Shown here in pieces: positions 1-6,286 of a DNA stretch of 23,161 bases. A program made the position numbers and the translations under genes. Positions within the stretch are counted from its first letter, which is position 1; each line of letters opens with the position of its first letter. The notes under the pieces were generated by a model. It saw only the letters and a program-made list of their open reading frames with translations. It ran no database searches and had not been told where the DNA came from. The stretch comes from an uncultured Bacilli bacterium (lineage in GTDB: Bacteria; Bacillota_I; Bacilli_A; RF39; UBA660): NCBI GenBank assembly GCA_910578745.1, contig CAJTSN010000026.1, positions 1 through 23,161 on the forward strand, given 5' to 3'.

Positions 1-2
1 TG

Positions 3-56
3 TATCAAACCGTTGCAGATAAATTTTATCTTACGGGTGCTATATCGTATGAGTAA
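3..56 (+). CDS. C-terminal end of an unknown protein (5' part outside window)
   Basis: An open frame enters from the left edge and stops at TAA 54-56. The visible tail is only 17 residues, ending in FYLTGAISYE. The same kind of ending (YKLSGYILYE, then stop) occurs again at 462-464, so this looks like the end of one member of a tandem paralogous family. Nothing upstream can be seen, so the function cannot be given. The call rests on the similarity of the two tails and on reading frame only. Confidence 0.35.
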   Translation, partial: YQTVADKFYLTGAISYE

Positions 57-281
57 AAGTTAGAACAAATGAGAAAACTACAAGTTCAACATGTGAGAGT
101 AATGGGTATTATAAGATTAAAACATTTAGTGAATTAACTGCAACGTGTAGAAGGTCGAATACATCATCGAGTGTAGTACGAGTTGATTTACCAGTGCAAA
201 AGACGACTTGAAAAATTGCAATCGTACTAGTTGTGAAGCGACAAATAACGACTTTAGAACTTATTTGATAGCTAAGAGTGA

Positions 282-464
282 AATAGGAGGAGCGATAAAA
301 CGACAAATGCCATTTATTTTAAAAATGGTGCTAGCATTTGTTTTCGTGATGGAGAACTTGTGTTGTATTTTCACGATAGAAACGATTCGAATGGAGAGCA
401 TTGGAACAAAATAGAATTAAAAGGAAAAGACTATAAGTTATCAGGTTATATTCTATATGAGTAA
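282..464 (+). pseudogene. decayed paralog of the left-edge gene, C-terminal part
   Basis: A 60-codon open stretch without a credible start reads as a plausible hydrophilic beta-rich tail (short motifs NGASICFRDGELVLYFHD and YKLSGYILYE) and ends at TAA 462-464. Its ending matches the left-edge frame that stops at 54-56 (Y-x-L-[TS]-G-x-I-x-YE). Upstream, from 57 to 281, all three frames contain stops, so the N-terminal part has decayed or been lost. A 68-codon ATG frame at 208-414 overlaps this in another frame and reads less like protein. The family is not recognised. Confidence 0.4.
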
Positions 465-507
465 AATAGGAACTCTCTTTCGTATTTTTTTCTTAAGGAT
501 TTCGTAA

Positions 508-547
508 AAAAAGATATTTTTTAAAGAAGGAAAAATATCTTTTTCTT
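508..547 (+). terminator. strong hairpin terminator
   Basis: A perfect 14-bp stem (508-521 with 531-544) with a 9-nt loop is flanked by A and T runs, so it could stop transcription in either direction. It separates the decayed left-end genes from the housekeeping block, whose promoter starts at its right foot. Confidence 0.75.
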
Positions 548-575
548 TGACCTTTTCTTTCTTTTTTTGTAAAAT
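547..575 (+). promoter_or_regulatory. sigma-A type promoter of the trmH-rimM-trmD block
   Basis: The -35 box TTGACC (547-552) and the -10 box TAAAAT (570-575) are 17 bp apart. Transcription would start near 582, which excludes the ATG at 581 as the start of the next gene and supports the ATG at 593. Confidence 0.65.
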
Positions 576-592
576 GGTAGATGGTGATACCT

Positions 593-1318
593 ATGTTATA
601 TACAAGTTTGGATAATCCAAAAATAAAGGAAATAAAAAAGTTACAACAAAAAAAATATCGTGATAAAGAAAACCTTTTTTTAATAGAAGGAGAACATCTT
701 GTTTTAGAAGCTTATAAAAAAGGGTATTTAGAAACATTAATTTTAAAAACAGATACAACATTTCCTCTTCCCGTTGATACAATGTATGTTACGAAAGAAA
801 TTTTATCTTCTTTGTCGCAATTAGAAACCCCTTATTCTGTTATGGGAGTTTGTAAAAAATTAAAGGCACAAGACATTGGAAATCGAGTTTTAATTTTAGA
901 TGGTATACAAGATCCCGGAAATTTAGGAACCATCATTCGAAGTGCGGTTGCATTTCATATAGATACAATTCTTTTGAGTACTGATACAGTGGATTTATAT
1001 AATACAAAGGTTGTACGTTCGACACAAGGATTACTTTTTCATATAAATCTATTAAGAAAAGAGATGGGGGAAATTCTTCCCTTTTTAAAAAAAGAGGGGT
1101 ATCATATATATGGAACAAAGGTAACTTATGGAAATCAATTAAGAAATCTTGAAAAAAAGAATAAGTTTGCTATAATAGTGGGGAATGAAGGAAATGGATT
1201 AAAAGAAGAAACACAAGATTTTTGTGATGAATTTCTTTATATCCAAATGTCTGATGTATGTGAAAGTTTAAATGTAGGTGTTGCAACTAGTATTATTTTA
1301 TATGAGTTAGATAAGTAG
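593..1318 (+). CDS. SpoU/TrmH-family RNA 2'-O-ribose methyltransferase
   Basis: A SAM-dependent methyltransferase of the SPOUT (trefoil-knot) class, which methylates a ribose 2'-OH in rRNA or tRNA; the exact target nucleotide cannot be told from sequence. The protein has 241 residues from the ATG at 593. An N-terminal substrate-binding domain (about 1-90, NPKIKEIKKL then FLIEGEHLVLEA) is followed by the knotted catalytic domain. All three signature motifs are present: DPGNLGTIIRSA (107-118), FAIIVGNEGNGL (192-203) and ESLNVGVATSIILYE (224-238). An in-frame ATG at 581 lies at the predicted transcription start, so 593 is preferred, with a GGTGAT ribosome site 4 nt upstream. It is 7 nt upstream of rimM and so shares its operon. 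Confidence 0.88.
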   Translation: MLYTSLDNPKIKEIKKLQQKKYRDKENLFLIEGEHLVLEAYKKGYLETLILKTDTTFPLPVDTMYVTKEILSSLSQLETPYSVMGVCKKLKAQDIGNRVLILDGIQDPGNLGTIIRSAVAFHIDTILLSTDTVDLYNTKVVRSTQGLLFHINLLRKEMGEILPFLKKEGYHIYGTKVTYGNQLRNLEKKNKFAIIVGNEGNGLKEETQDFCDEFLYIQMSDVCESLNVGVATSIILYELDK

Positions 1319-1325
1319 GTGAAAA

Positions 1326-1814
1326 ATGGACTTAGTTTATATTGGGGATATTGTAAATACACATGGATTAAAAGGCGAACTTAGAATTTTATCTTCTTTC
1401 TCTCCTAAAGAAGAGATTTTTAAACCAAACTTTTGTTTTTATATTGAAAAAAAGCCTTATAAGATAAAAACGTATCGAAAACACAAAAATTATGATATGA
1501 TTACTTTAGAAGGTTTCGATACGATAGAAAGTGTCCTTTTCTTAAAAGGAAAATCAGTTTATATAAATCGAGATGATATTGATAGTTCACTTCTATTAGA
1601 AAGTGATTACCTCCATATGGATGTTTATTCAAATAGGGGAAATAGAGGAAGGGTGGTTTCTATTTTAAAAGGGGTTGCTTATAATTATTTAGAAGTGAAT
1701 TTCAAACAAAAAACATACTATGTTCCACTTATTCCTACTTTTATTGATAAAGTGATAAAAGACAAAAACCAAGTTTGGATTCATGAGATAGAAGGTTTAA
1801 TTGATGAAAATTGA
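1326..1814 (+). CDS. rimM: 16S rRNA processing protein RimM
   Basis: A ribosome maturation factor that binds ribosomal protein S19 and assists assembly of the 30S head. The 162 residues fit the family length. The N-terminal RimM domain begins with the usual IGDIVNTHGLKGELRI (6-21); the C-terminal half is a PRC-barrel-like domain. An AGGTGA site lies just upstream. The gene overlaps the start of trmD by 11 nt, the standard rimM-trmD arrangement of Bacillota, so translation is probably coupled. The neighbouring rpsP that often precedes it is absent here; a SpoU methyltransferase takes its place. Confidence 0.93.
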   Translation: MDLVYIGDIVNTHGLKGELRILSSFSPKEEIFKPNFCFYIEKKPYKIKTYRKHKNYDMITLEGFDTIESVLFLKGKSVYINRDDIDSSLLLESDYLHMDVYSNRGNRGRVVSILKGVAYNYLEVNFKQKTYYVPLIPTFIDKVIKDKNQVWIHEIEGLIDEN

Positions 1815-2499
1815 TATATTGACTCTTTTTCCATCGATGTTTGATGGTTTTTTATCAAACTCCATTATTAAACGGGCGATAGCAATGGAAAAAGTACAAA
1901 TTCAAATTGTAAATATTCGAGACTATTCAAGAGATCCACATAAAAAAGTAGATGATTATGGATTTGGTGGAGGAGCGGGGATGGTTCTTCGAGTCGACGT
2001 ACTTTATGATGCAATTCAAGCTTTAAAAAAAGAGGATACGAAGGTCATTTTAATGACACCACAAGGGGAAACATTTACCCAAAAAAAAGCAGCGGTTCTA
2101 GCGCAATGCAAACATATTATTTTGGTATGTGGACATTATGAAGGATTTGATGAACGAATTTTAAATTTTGTTGACATGGAAATTAGTATAGGGGATTTCA
2201 TTGTAACAGGTGGAGAGATTCCTGCTATGGCAATTACAGATAGTATGGTTCGATTATTAGATGGTGTTATTTTAGAAGAATCGAGAAGGAATGAATCTTT
2301 TGAAAATCATTTGCTTGATTATCCCGTATATACAAAGCCAAAAGAATTTATGGGTTATTTTGTTCCAGAGGTTTTACTGAGTGGAAATCATGCAGAAATA
2401 GAAAAATTTAGGCAACAACAACGAATCGAAAAGACAAGGCGAAAAAGGCCAGATTTATTAGAAAATGGGGGTGGATATGATGGAGAAGCAAATCTATAA
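1804..2499 (+). CDS. trmD: tRNA (guanine-N1)-methyltransferase TrmD
   Basis: An essential SPOUT-class enzyme that methylates N1 of G37, next to the anticodon, to prevent +1 frameshifting. The protein has 231 residues from ATG 1804. A TTG directly before it at 1801 is in frame but is not needed: GAAGGT at 1791-1796 is well placed for the ATG. Conserved stretches are YGFGGGAGMVLR (52-63), LVCGHYEGFDERI (107-119) and the SAM-binding knot SIGDFIVTGGEIPAMAITDS (128-147), with the C-terminal RKRPDLLE (213-220). The last residues after RPDLLE overlap the next gene. Confidence 0.95.
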   Translation: MKIDILTLFPSMFDGFLSNSIIKRAIAMEKVQIQIVNIRDYSRDPHKKVDDYGFGGGAGMVLRVDVLYDAIQALKKEDTKVILMTPQGETFTQKKAAVLAQCKHIILVCGHYEGFDERILNFVDMEISIGDFIVTGGEIPAMAITDSMVRLLDGVILEESRRNESFENHLLDYPVYTKPKEFMGYFVPEVLLSGNHAEIEKFRQQQRIEKTRRKRPDLLENGGGYDGEANL

Positions 2500-2962
2500 A
2501 AAATGCAAATATAATGGAAAAAAGACAAATTTAAATGATAAAAAAATAGATGGATTCGAAATTAAACCAAAAAATTCAAGTAAGGAAGATGCACTAAAGG
2601 TCAATTCTATGACTGTTGTGAATCAAATGTATATTGAGAAGCTTCTTAGAAAAAAGACAAAGCGAAAGCTTGATTACTTTTTAAAATATATTATTTCTTT
2701 AATAGAAAGTGATGAAGAAGAAAATCCAAGCAATCTTCATCTTGCTTTAGATGACTTAGAGCATTATAAATCTATTATTGAATATAAGTATCGCAAATAC
2801 TTAGATGAGAAATATGCGAATTTACTATTACAAAAGATTTCAATGTTAGAACATGAAATAAAGATAAAGTTAGTTTCTTCTATTCAAAAAGAAACACAAA
2901 AAATACCTTTTATGGTAGAAGATATGTTGGATTTAGAAAAAGAGAAGGGAAAGAGTCGTTAA
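2480..2962 (+). CDS. hypothetical protein, helical, between trmD and rplS
   Basis: About 160 residues, no family recognised. The first third is very basic (many K and N). The rest is predicted mostly helical, with an acidic patch (SDEEENP) and a heptad-like stretch in LLLQKISMLEHEIKIKL that could form a short coiled coil. No signal peptide, membrane segment or cysteine motif is seen. The start is chosen at ATG 2480 (or 2477), because the G-rich GGGGGTGG at 2467-2474 can serve as ribosome site; an upstream ATG at 2465 would put that site inside the gene. It overlaps trmD by about 20 nt, so it is co-translated with a tRNA-modification operon. A ribosome- or RNA-related role would be inference only. 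Confidence 0.7.
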   Translation: MEKQIYKKCKYNGKKTNLNDKKIDGFEIKPKNSSKEDALKVNSMTVVNQMYIEKLLRKKTKRKLDYFLKYIISLIESDEEENPSNLHLALDDLEHYKSIIEYKYRKYLDEKYANLLLQKISMLEHEIKIKLVSSIQKETQKIPFMVEDMLDLEKEKGKSR

Positions 2963-2965
2963 GGC

Positions 2966-2994
2966 TTGCATTTTAAAAAAGAAAGTGATAAACT
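2966..2994 (+). promoter_or_regulatory. promoter upstream of rplS
   Basis: TTGCAT (2966-2971) and TAAACT (2989-2994) are separated by exactly 17 bp, just after the stop of the preceding gene. It would let L19, signal peptidase and the ArsC-like gene be transcribed independently of trmD. The roughly 60-nt leader before the L19 start could hold the L19 autoregulatory leader known from low-GC Gram-positives, but I cannot confirm its fold by eye. Confidence 0.55.
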
Positions 2995-3059
2995 AATAGA
3001 AGTAATCCGCTGATTTTAGAATGTATGATTGCAGTAATAAGAAAAGGAGAGTGAATCGA

Positions 3060-3422
3060 GTGCGTGTTCTTGATAAAGTGATAGAAAGTCAAATAAGAAC
3101 AGATTTGCCTGAATTCCGTGTTGGAGATACCGTTCGTGTCGATGTAAACATTGTCGAGGGAAAAAGAGAGAGAATTCAAGCATTTGAAGGTATTGTTACC
3201 GAAATTAAAGGTAGTGGTGTAAGTAAAACGTTTACCGTTCGAAAATTTTCACAAGGAATTGGTGTAGAGAGAGTTTTTCCTGTAAATTCCCCTAAAATTA
3301 AGGGAGTAACTGTGGTTCGTAAAGGTATGGTAAGAAGAGCAAAACTACATTATTTAAGAGATCTTAAAACACAACCAAAAATAAAAGAAAGAAGAGACAA
3401 TACAGTAAATAAGGCAGCATAA
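3060..3422 (+). CDS. rplS: 50S ribosomal protein L19
   Basis: A large-subunit protein at the 30S-50S interface. Family hallmarks are RTDLPEFRVGDTVRV, RERIQAFEGIV, GSGVSKTFTVRK, GIGVERVFPVNSPKI and RRAKLHYLRDL. From the GTG at 3060 the protein has 120 residues, close to the usual 115 or so. The AGGAG at 3045-3049 is 10 nt away from this GTG but only 1 nt from an upstream in-frame GTG at 3051, and an ATG at 3021 would add 13 residues that the family lacks. Codon choice is richer in GC at some positions, as expected for a highly expressed gene. Confidence 0.93.
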   Translation: MRVLDKVIESQIRTDLPEFRVGDTVRVDVNIVEGKRERIQAFEGIVTEIKGSGVSKTFTVRKFSQGIGVERVFPVNSPKIKGVTVVRKGMVRRAKLHYLRDLKTQPKIKERRDNTVNKAA

Positions 3423-3441
3423 CCTGTCTTATTTTTCAAAT

Positions 3442-3945
3442 ATGAAAGCATTCATGAAAGAAGTTATACCATACCTTATTATTATAGCTATTGTGATTTT
3501 TATTCGAACTTACGTCGCAACACCTGTTCGGGTACAAGGTTCTTCTATGGTACCAACCTTAAAAGATGGAGAAATTTTATTACTAAAGAAATATGATACG
3601 TCTTATAAAAGATTTGATATTGTGGTTTTAAATCGGGACTCTTCTAAACTTATTAAGCGAATCATTGGTTTGCCGGGAGAGCATATTGAGTATAAAGATA
3701 GTCATTTATATGTCAATGATATCGAAATTGAAGAGAAATTTTTACCAAAAGACATTTCTTTTTCTGATTTTGATACGATTTTATTAGGAGATAGTACAAT
3801 TCCTGAAGGAAAATATTTAGTAATGGGAGATAATCGTAACAATTCTACAGATAGTCGTATCTTTGGTTTTGTAGAAAAAAAGGAAATTTTAGGGACCACC
3901 TCTTTTCGATTGTTTCCTTTTAAAAGATTCGGAGGTATTTCTTAG
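3442..3945 (+). CDS. lepB: signal peptidase I
   Basis: The membrane serine protease that removes signal peptides from exported proteins, probably including the giant protease encoded later in this window. 167 residues, the short single-anchor type of Gram-positives. One N-terminal membrane segment (9-21) is followed by the catalytic domain outside the cell. The nucleophile Ser35 sits in GSSMVPT (33-39) and the general base Lys72 in IKRIIGLPGE (71-80). The later box GDNRNNSTDSRIFG is complete. No clear Shine-Dalgarno is seen before ATG 3442, which lies 19 nt after the rplS stop; ATG 3454 is an alternative start. Translation may rely on coupling to rplS. Confidence 0.93.
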   Translation: MKAFMKEVIPYLIIIAIVIFIRTYVATPVRVQGSSMVPTLKDGEILLLKKYDTSYKRFDIVVLNRDSSKLIKRIIGLPGEHIEYKDSHLYVNDIEIEEKFLPKDISFSDFDTILLGDSTIPEGKYLVMGDNRNNSTDSRIFGFVEKKEILGTTSFRLFPFKRFGGIS

Positions 3946-4289
3946 TGTTTTTATGGTATCCAAAATGTTCTACTTGTAAAGAAATCAAGAAAGAGTTAGA
4001 AAAAGAGGGCTTTTCTTTTACGCTACGCGATATAAAAGAAGAAAATCCAACAAAGGAAGAGTTACTCGCTTGGACAACAGAGGACACGATAAAAAAGTTT
4101 TTTAATACATCGGGACTCATTTATAAGAAGTTAAAACTAAAGGAGAAAATGGATTGTCTTTCTTATATGGACAAGATTGAATTGTTAGCGAGTGATGGAA
4201 TGCTTATTAAAAGACCAATTCTTTGCATACAAGATAAGGTTTTAGTAGGTAGAAAAGAAATTTATACAATTATGAAAAAGGGGAAGTAG
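3945..4289 (+). CDS. ArsC/Spx-family thioredoxin-fold protein
   Basis: A 114-residue member of the ArsC-related group (arsenate reductase-like, Spx, MgsR). The N-terminal CxxC is present (Cys8 and Cys11 in YPKCSTCKE) and the conserved Arg-Pro appears in LIKRPIL. The GTG start overlaps the lepB stop by 1 nt (TAGTG) and has a perfect GGAGGT site at 3931-3936, 8 nt upstream. Whether it is a reductase or an RNA polymerase-binding stress regulator like Spx cannot be settled; the CxxC and RP motifs occur in both, and no ars genes are near. Confidence 0.82.
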   Translation: MFLWYPKCSTCKEIKKELEKEGFSFTLRDIKEENPTKEELLAWTTEDTIKKFFNTSGLIYKKLKLKEKMDCLSYMDKIELLASDGMLIKRPILCIQDKVLVGRKEIYTIMKKGK

Positions 4290-4390
4290 GTTGTCTTCTT
4301 TTTTCTGTATAAAAATAACTTTTTTAAAGAAAATAGAAACAATTATATAAAAATGTGATACAATACATTTCATGAAAAGAGGGGATAAAT

Positions 4391-4873
4391 ATGTCAAAAG
4401 GAAAAAATAAGGTTACGAAAGAGAATATAGAAGAATATAAAAAGCTTTATGAAGCTCGTCAAACATTAACTGATCAAGATATGAAAAAAGTACTTGTACG
4501 TATGGGAATTTCATTATTTTTAGGTGTTGGAATGTCTTTTCTATTTCCACCATCGTCTGTTTTATTTTCTTTGATTCTAGCTCTTATCTGTACTTATGGT
4601 GTAGTCGTTCATGCAGTAAATGGGATTATTAAAAAAAAGGAAGATGCTCTTTTTTTAGCTCATCCAGATTTGGATTTTTCTATGACAAATGAAGAAATAG
4701 AAAGCCAAATGCAACAAGTAAAGCAACAGGAAAAAAGGAAGAAAGAGTGTAGAGAAAGACAAATGAAGAGAAATAGAAGTGCTTATAGTGTTTATGTACC
4801 AATAAATGGTAGGGTAGAAAAGCCAAAGGTGCTAGTAAAAACTTTGCGAGATGAAAAATCGGTGAGAAAATGA
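4391..4873 (+). CDS. small membrane protein with charged tail
   Basis: 160 residues, family not recognised. A basic and acidic N-terminal stretch (1-35) is followed by two close membrane segments (about 37-52 and 56-76), then a long, very charged C-terminal tail rich in K, R, E and Q (coiled-coil-like, about 95-130) that should stay in the cytosol. GAGGGGAT precedes the ATG. A TACAAT -10 box lies at about 4361 with only a weak -35. The stop overlaps the start of the next gene in ATGA, so the two small membrane proteins are probably made together and may form a pair. Confidence 0.72.
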   Translation: MSKGKNKVTKENIEEYKKLYEARQTLTDQDMKKVLVRMGISLFLGVGMSFLFPPSSVLFSLILALICTYGVVVHAVNGIIKKKEDALFLAHPDLDFSMTNEEIESQMQQVKQQEKRKKECRERQMKRNRSAYSVYVPINGRVEKPKVLVKTLRDEKSVRK

Positions 4874-5178
4874 AAAACACTGGAAAGATAAAACAGTATG
4901 CGACATCGTCTGTTTGTCTACTTGGGACCATTGTATTGCTTACAGGGATAGTAGGTTATAATGGTCTGGTTATAGAACTTCGAGTCAATCATGCCAAAGA
5001 ATATTGTCCTTTGTGTAGTATCCTTGGTTTAAAACATCAGGTGAAACAAGTAAATAAAATGGAGAAGTATTATGCGATTTATCAAGAGGATGCTCTAGGA
5101 GGGAGAGTGGAAATATTTGATAAAGAGCTATTAGATGAAGAGAAAAATCCAGTACTTGTTAAAACAATTCGAAGATAA
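4870..5178 (+). CDS. small single-pass membrane protein with a CPLC motif
   Basis: 102 residues, not recognised. A basic N-terminus is followed by one membrane segment (about 13-33) and a short soluble domain with Cys46 and Cys49 in CPLC, a spacing usual in redox-active or metal-binding sites, then KHQVKQVNKMEKYYAIYQ. With positive charges before the membrane segment, the soluble part is probably outside the cell. It overlaps the preceding gene by 4 nt (ATGA). A role in envelope redox or metal binding is inference from the CxxC only. Confidence 0.68.
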   Translation: MKNTGKIKQYATSSVCLLGTIVLLTGIVGYNGLVIELRVNHAKEYCPLCSILGLKHQVKQVNKMEKYYAIYQEDALGGRVEIFDKELLDEEKNPVLVKTIRR

Positions 5179-5243
5179 AAAACATAATTATAAAAAATGA
5201 CTCCTATATTTCGCATTTTGTACCCCTCATAGTACACATTTTG

Positions 5244-5272
5244 TTGACTTATAAAAGGGGGAGTGCTATAAT
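5244..5272 (+). promoter_or_regulatory. strong sigma-A promoter for a compact structured RNA
   Basis: TTGACT (5244-5249) and a perfect TATAAT (5267-5272) are spaced by 17 bp, the best promoter in the window. The start point would be near 5279, exactly at the foot of the first hairpin of the RNA that follows. Confidence 0.8.
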
Positions 5273-5278
5273 CACAGT

Positions 5279-5341
5279 AGATATTACTTGCACAAGTAGT
5301 GTCTAAAAGAGCAGTACAATTTTTTGTATTGCTCTTTTTTT
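5279..5341 (+). ncRNA. candidate small RNA or attenuated leader: two hairpins ending in a terminator
   Basis: Right after the promoter come two back-to-back hairpins. The first pairs 5278-5289 with 5294-5305 (12 bp including two G-U pairs, loop GCAC). The second pairs 5305-5319 with 5324-5338 (15 bp with one G-U pair, loop TTTT) and runs into T residues, a full intrinsic terminator. The product would be about 62 nt with hardly any unpaired base and no ORF. It may be a free small RNA, or a constitutive attenuator before the membrane pseudo-receiver gene at 5391. No riboswitch class or T-box is recognised. Confidence 0.6.
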
Positions 5342-5390
5342 AATAAAATTTTTATTTCATGAAAAATGGAAAGAGCTAGGGGGGATTAAG

Positions 5391-6062
5391 ATGAGCTTTT
5401 TTGAAATAGTTTTATTAATTATAGGGATAGTTGTTGTTCTTTTATGTGTAGATATTTGGATAAGTCTACAAACTTTCAAACATAAATTGAACGATTTAGG
5501 AGTACAATATCAGCACTTAAGTTCAAAAATGAGCAATATAAGTAGTGGACAAAAGAATCTAAAATTCAAATTGGATTTATTAGAAAAAAATGAAGATCAA
5601 AACTTTATGGATTGTCCCATTATGGATTCTGGAGAAAAATTAAAAATAAAGACCTTATTTAAAGGAAAGAAAGTTTTAATTGGAGACTACAATGTGGAAA
5701 TGTTAAAACATACAAAAAAAATATTTATGAGTTTAGGTTTTGATGTAGATGTAGTAAGTTCTGGGGAAGAAATTATTGCTAAAATAAAAAAAGGGTATTT
5801 CTGTGATGTGATTGTCACAAATCATTTATATAAAGATGGTTGTGATGGAGAAGAAGTATTAAAAAGTATTAAAACGATAGATGCTTCTATTCCTGTTGTT
5901 GTTTTAACCGTATCGGTTGGAAAGAGAAATACATTTATACAAAATTATGGATTTGATGGGTACCTTGAAAAGTTACTGACACAAAAGCAAGCAGAGGAAG
6001 AAATGAAAAGAATTTTCTTTTCAAAGAATAAAATGGAGGAACCTGTCCTTAATATAGACTGA
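5391..6062 (+). CDS. membrane-anchored protein with a degenerate receiver (REC-like) domain
   Basis: 223 residues. An N-terminal membrane segment (about 5-25) is followed by a helical, coiled-coil-like linker (26-70) and a C-terminal domain with the layout of a response-regulator receiver: VLIGDYN (95-101) at strand 1, a strand-3 motif DVIVTNHLYKDGCDGEEVL (139-157), VVVLT (169-173) and GFDGYLEK (187-194) holding the usual Thr and Lys. The phosphoacceptor Asp position is occupied by Asn144, so ordinary phosphorylation should be impossible. No DNA-binding or output domain follows. GGGGGGAT lies before the ATG. It probably acts as a membrane-tethered protein-binding module; the partner is unknown. 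Confidence 0.72.
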   Translation: MSFFEIVLLIIGIVVVLLCVDIWISLQTFKHKLNDLGVQYQHLSSKMSNISSGQKNLKFKLDLLEKNEDQNFMDCPIMDSGEKLKIKTLFKGKKVLIGDYNVEMLKHTKKIFMSLGFDVDVVSSGEEIIAKIKKGYFCDVIVTNHLYKDGCDGEEVLKSIKTIDASIPVVVLTVSVGKRNTFIQNYGFDGYLEKLLTQKQAEEEMKRIFFSKNKMEEPVLNID

Positions 6063-6092
6063 TTAAAAAAAGAAAGAGATATTCCTATTTAT

Positions 6093-6127
6093 AAAGAACA
6101 AATGAAAAGAGATTGTTCTTTTTTCTT
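6093..6127 (+). terminator. terminator after the pseudo-receiver gene
   Basis: A 9-bp stem (6093-6101 with 6113-6121) with an 11-nt loop is followed by a long T-rich tract. Confidence 0.65.
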
Positions 6128-6286
6128 TTTTTCATATTGAGATTGTAGATAGATATGTATGTTTATGTATGAAAAAAAATAAAAATAAGCTATAATAGAA
6201 GAAAGATTTTATCAAGGAATTTATTTAAATGTAAGAAGCTAAATGAAAACAGGAATTATTATTGAAAATAAGTTATGGAGGATTTT

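Noticed and set aside
581..592. ATG at 581 as start of the SpoU methyltransferase
   Set aside because: The predicted transcription start is near 582, and the ribosome site fits ATG 593.
1801..1803. TTG at 1801 as start of trmD
   Set aside because: ATG follows immediately at 1804 with good spacing to GAAGGT, and family members begin MKIDILTLFP-like.
3021..3059. ATG 3021 as start of L19
   Set aside because: It would add 13 residues not seen in L19 and place the AGGAG site inside the gene.
2995..3059. Definite L19 leader riboregulator
   Set aside because: Position and length fit, but I cannot draw a convincing conserved fold by eye; a covariance search with the L19 leader model would decide.
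2973..3179. Minus-strand open frames such as this one and others of 60-100 codons
   Set aside because: They lie antisense to well-supported genes, lack ribosome sites and read as low-complexity or hydrophobic mirror sequence.
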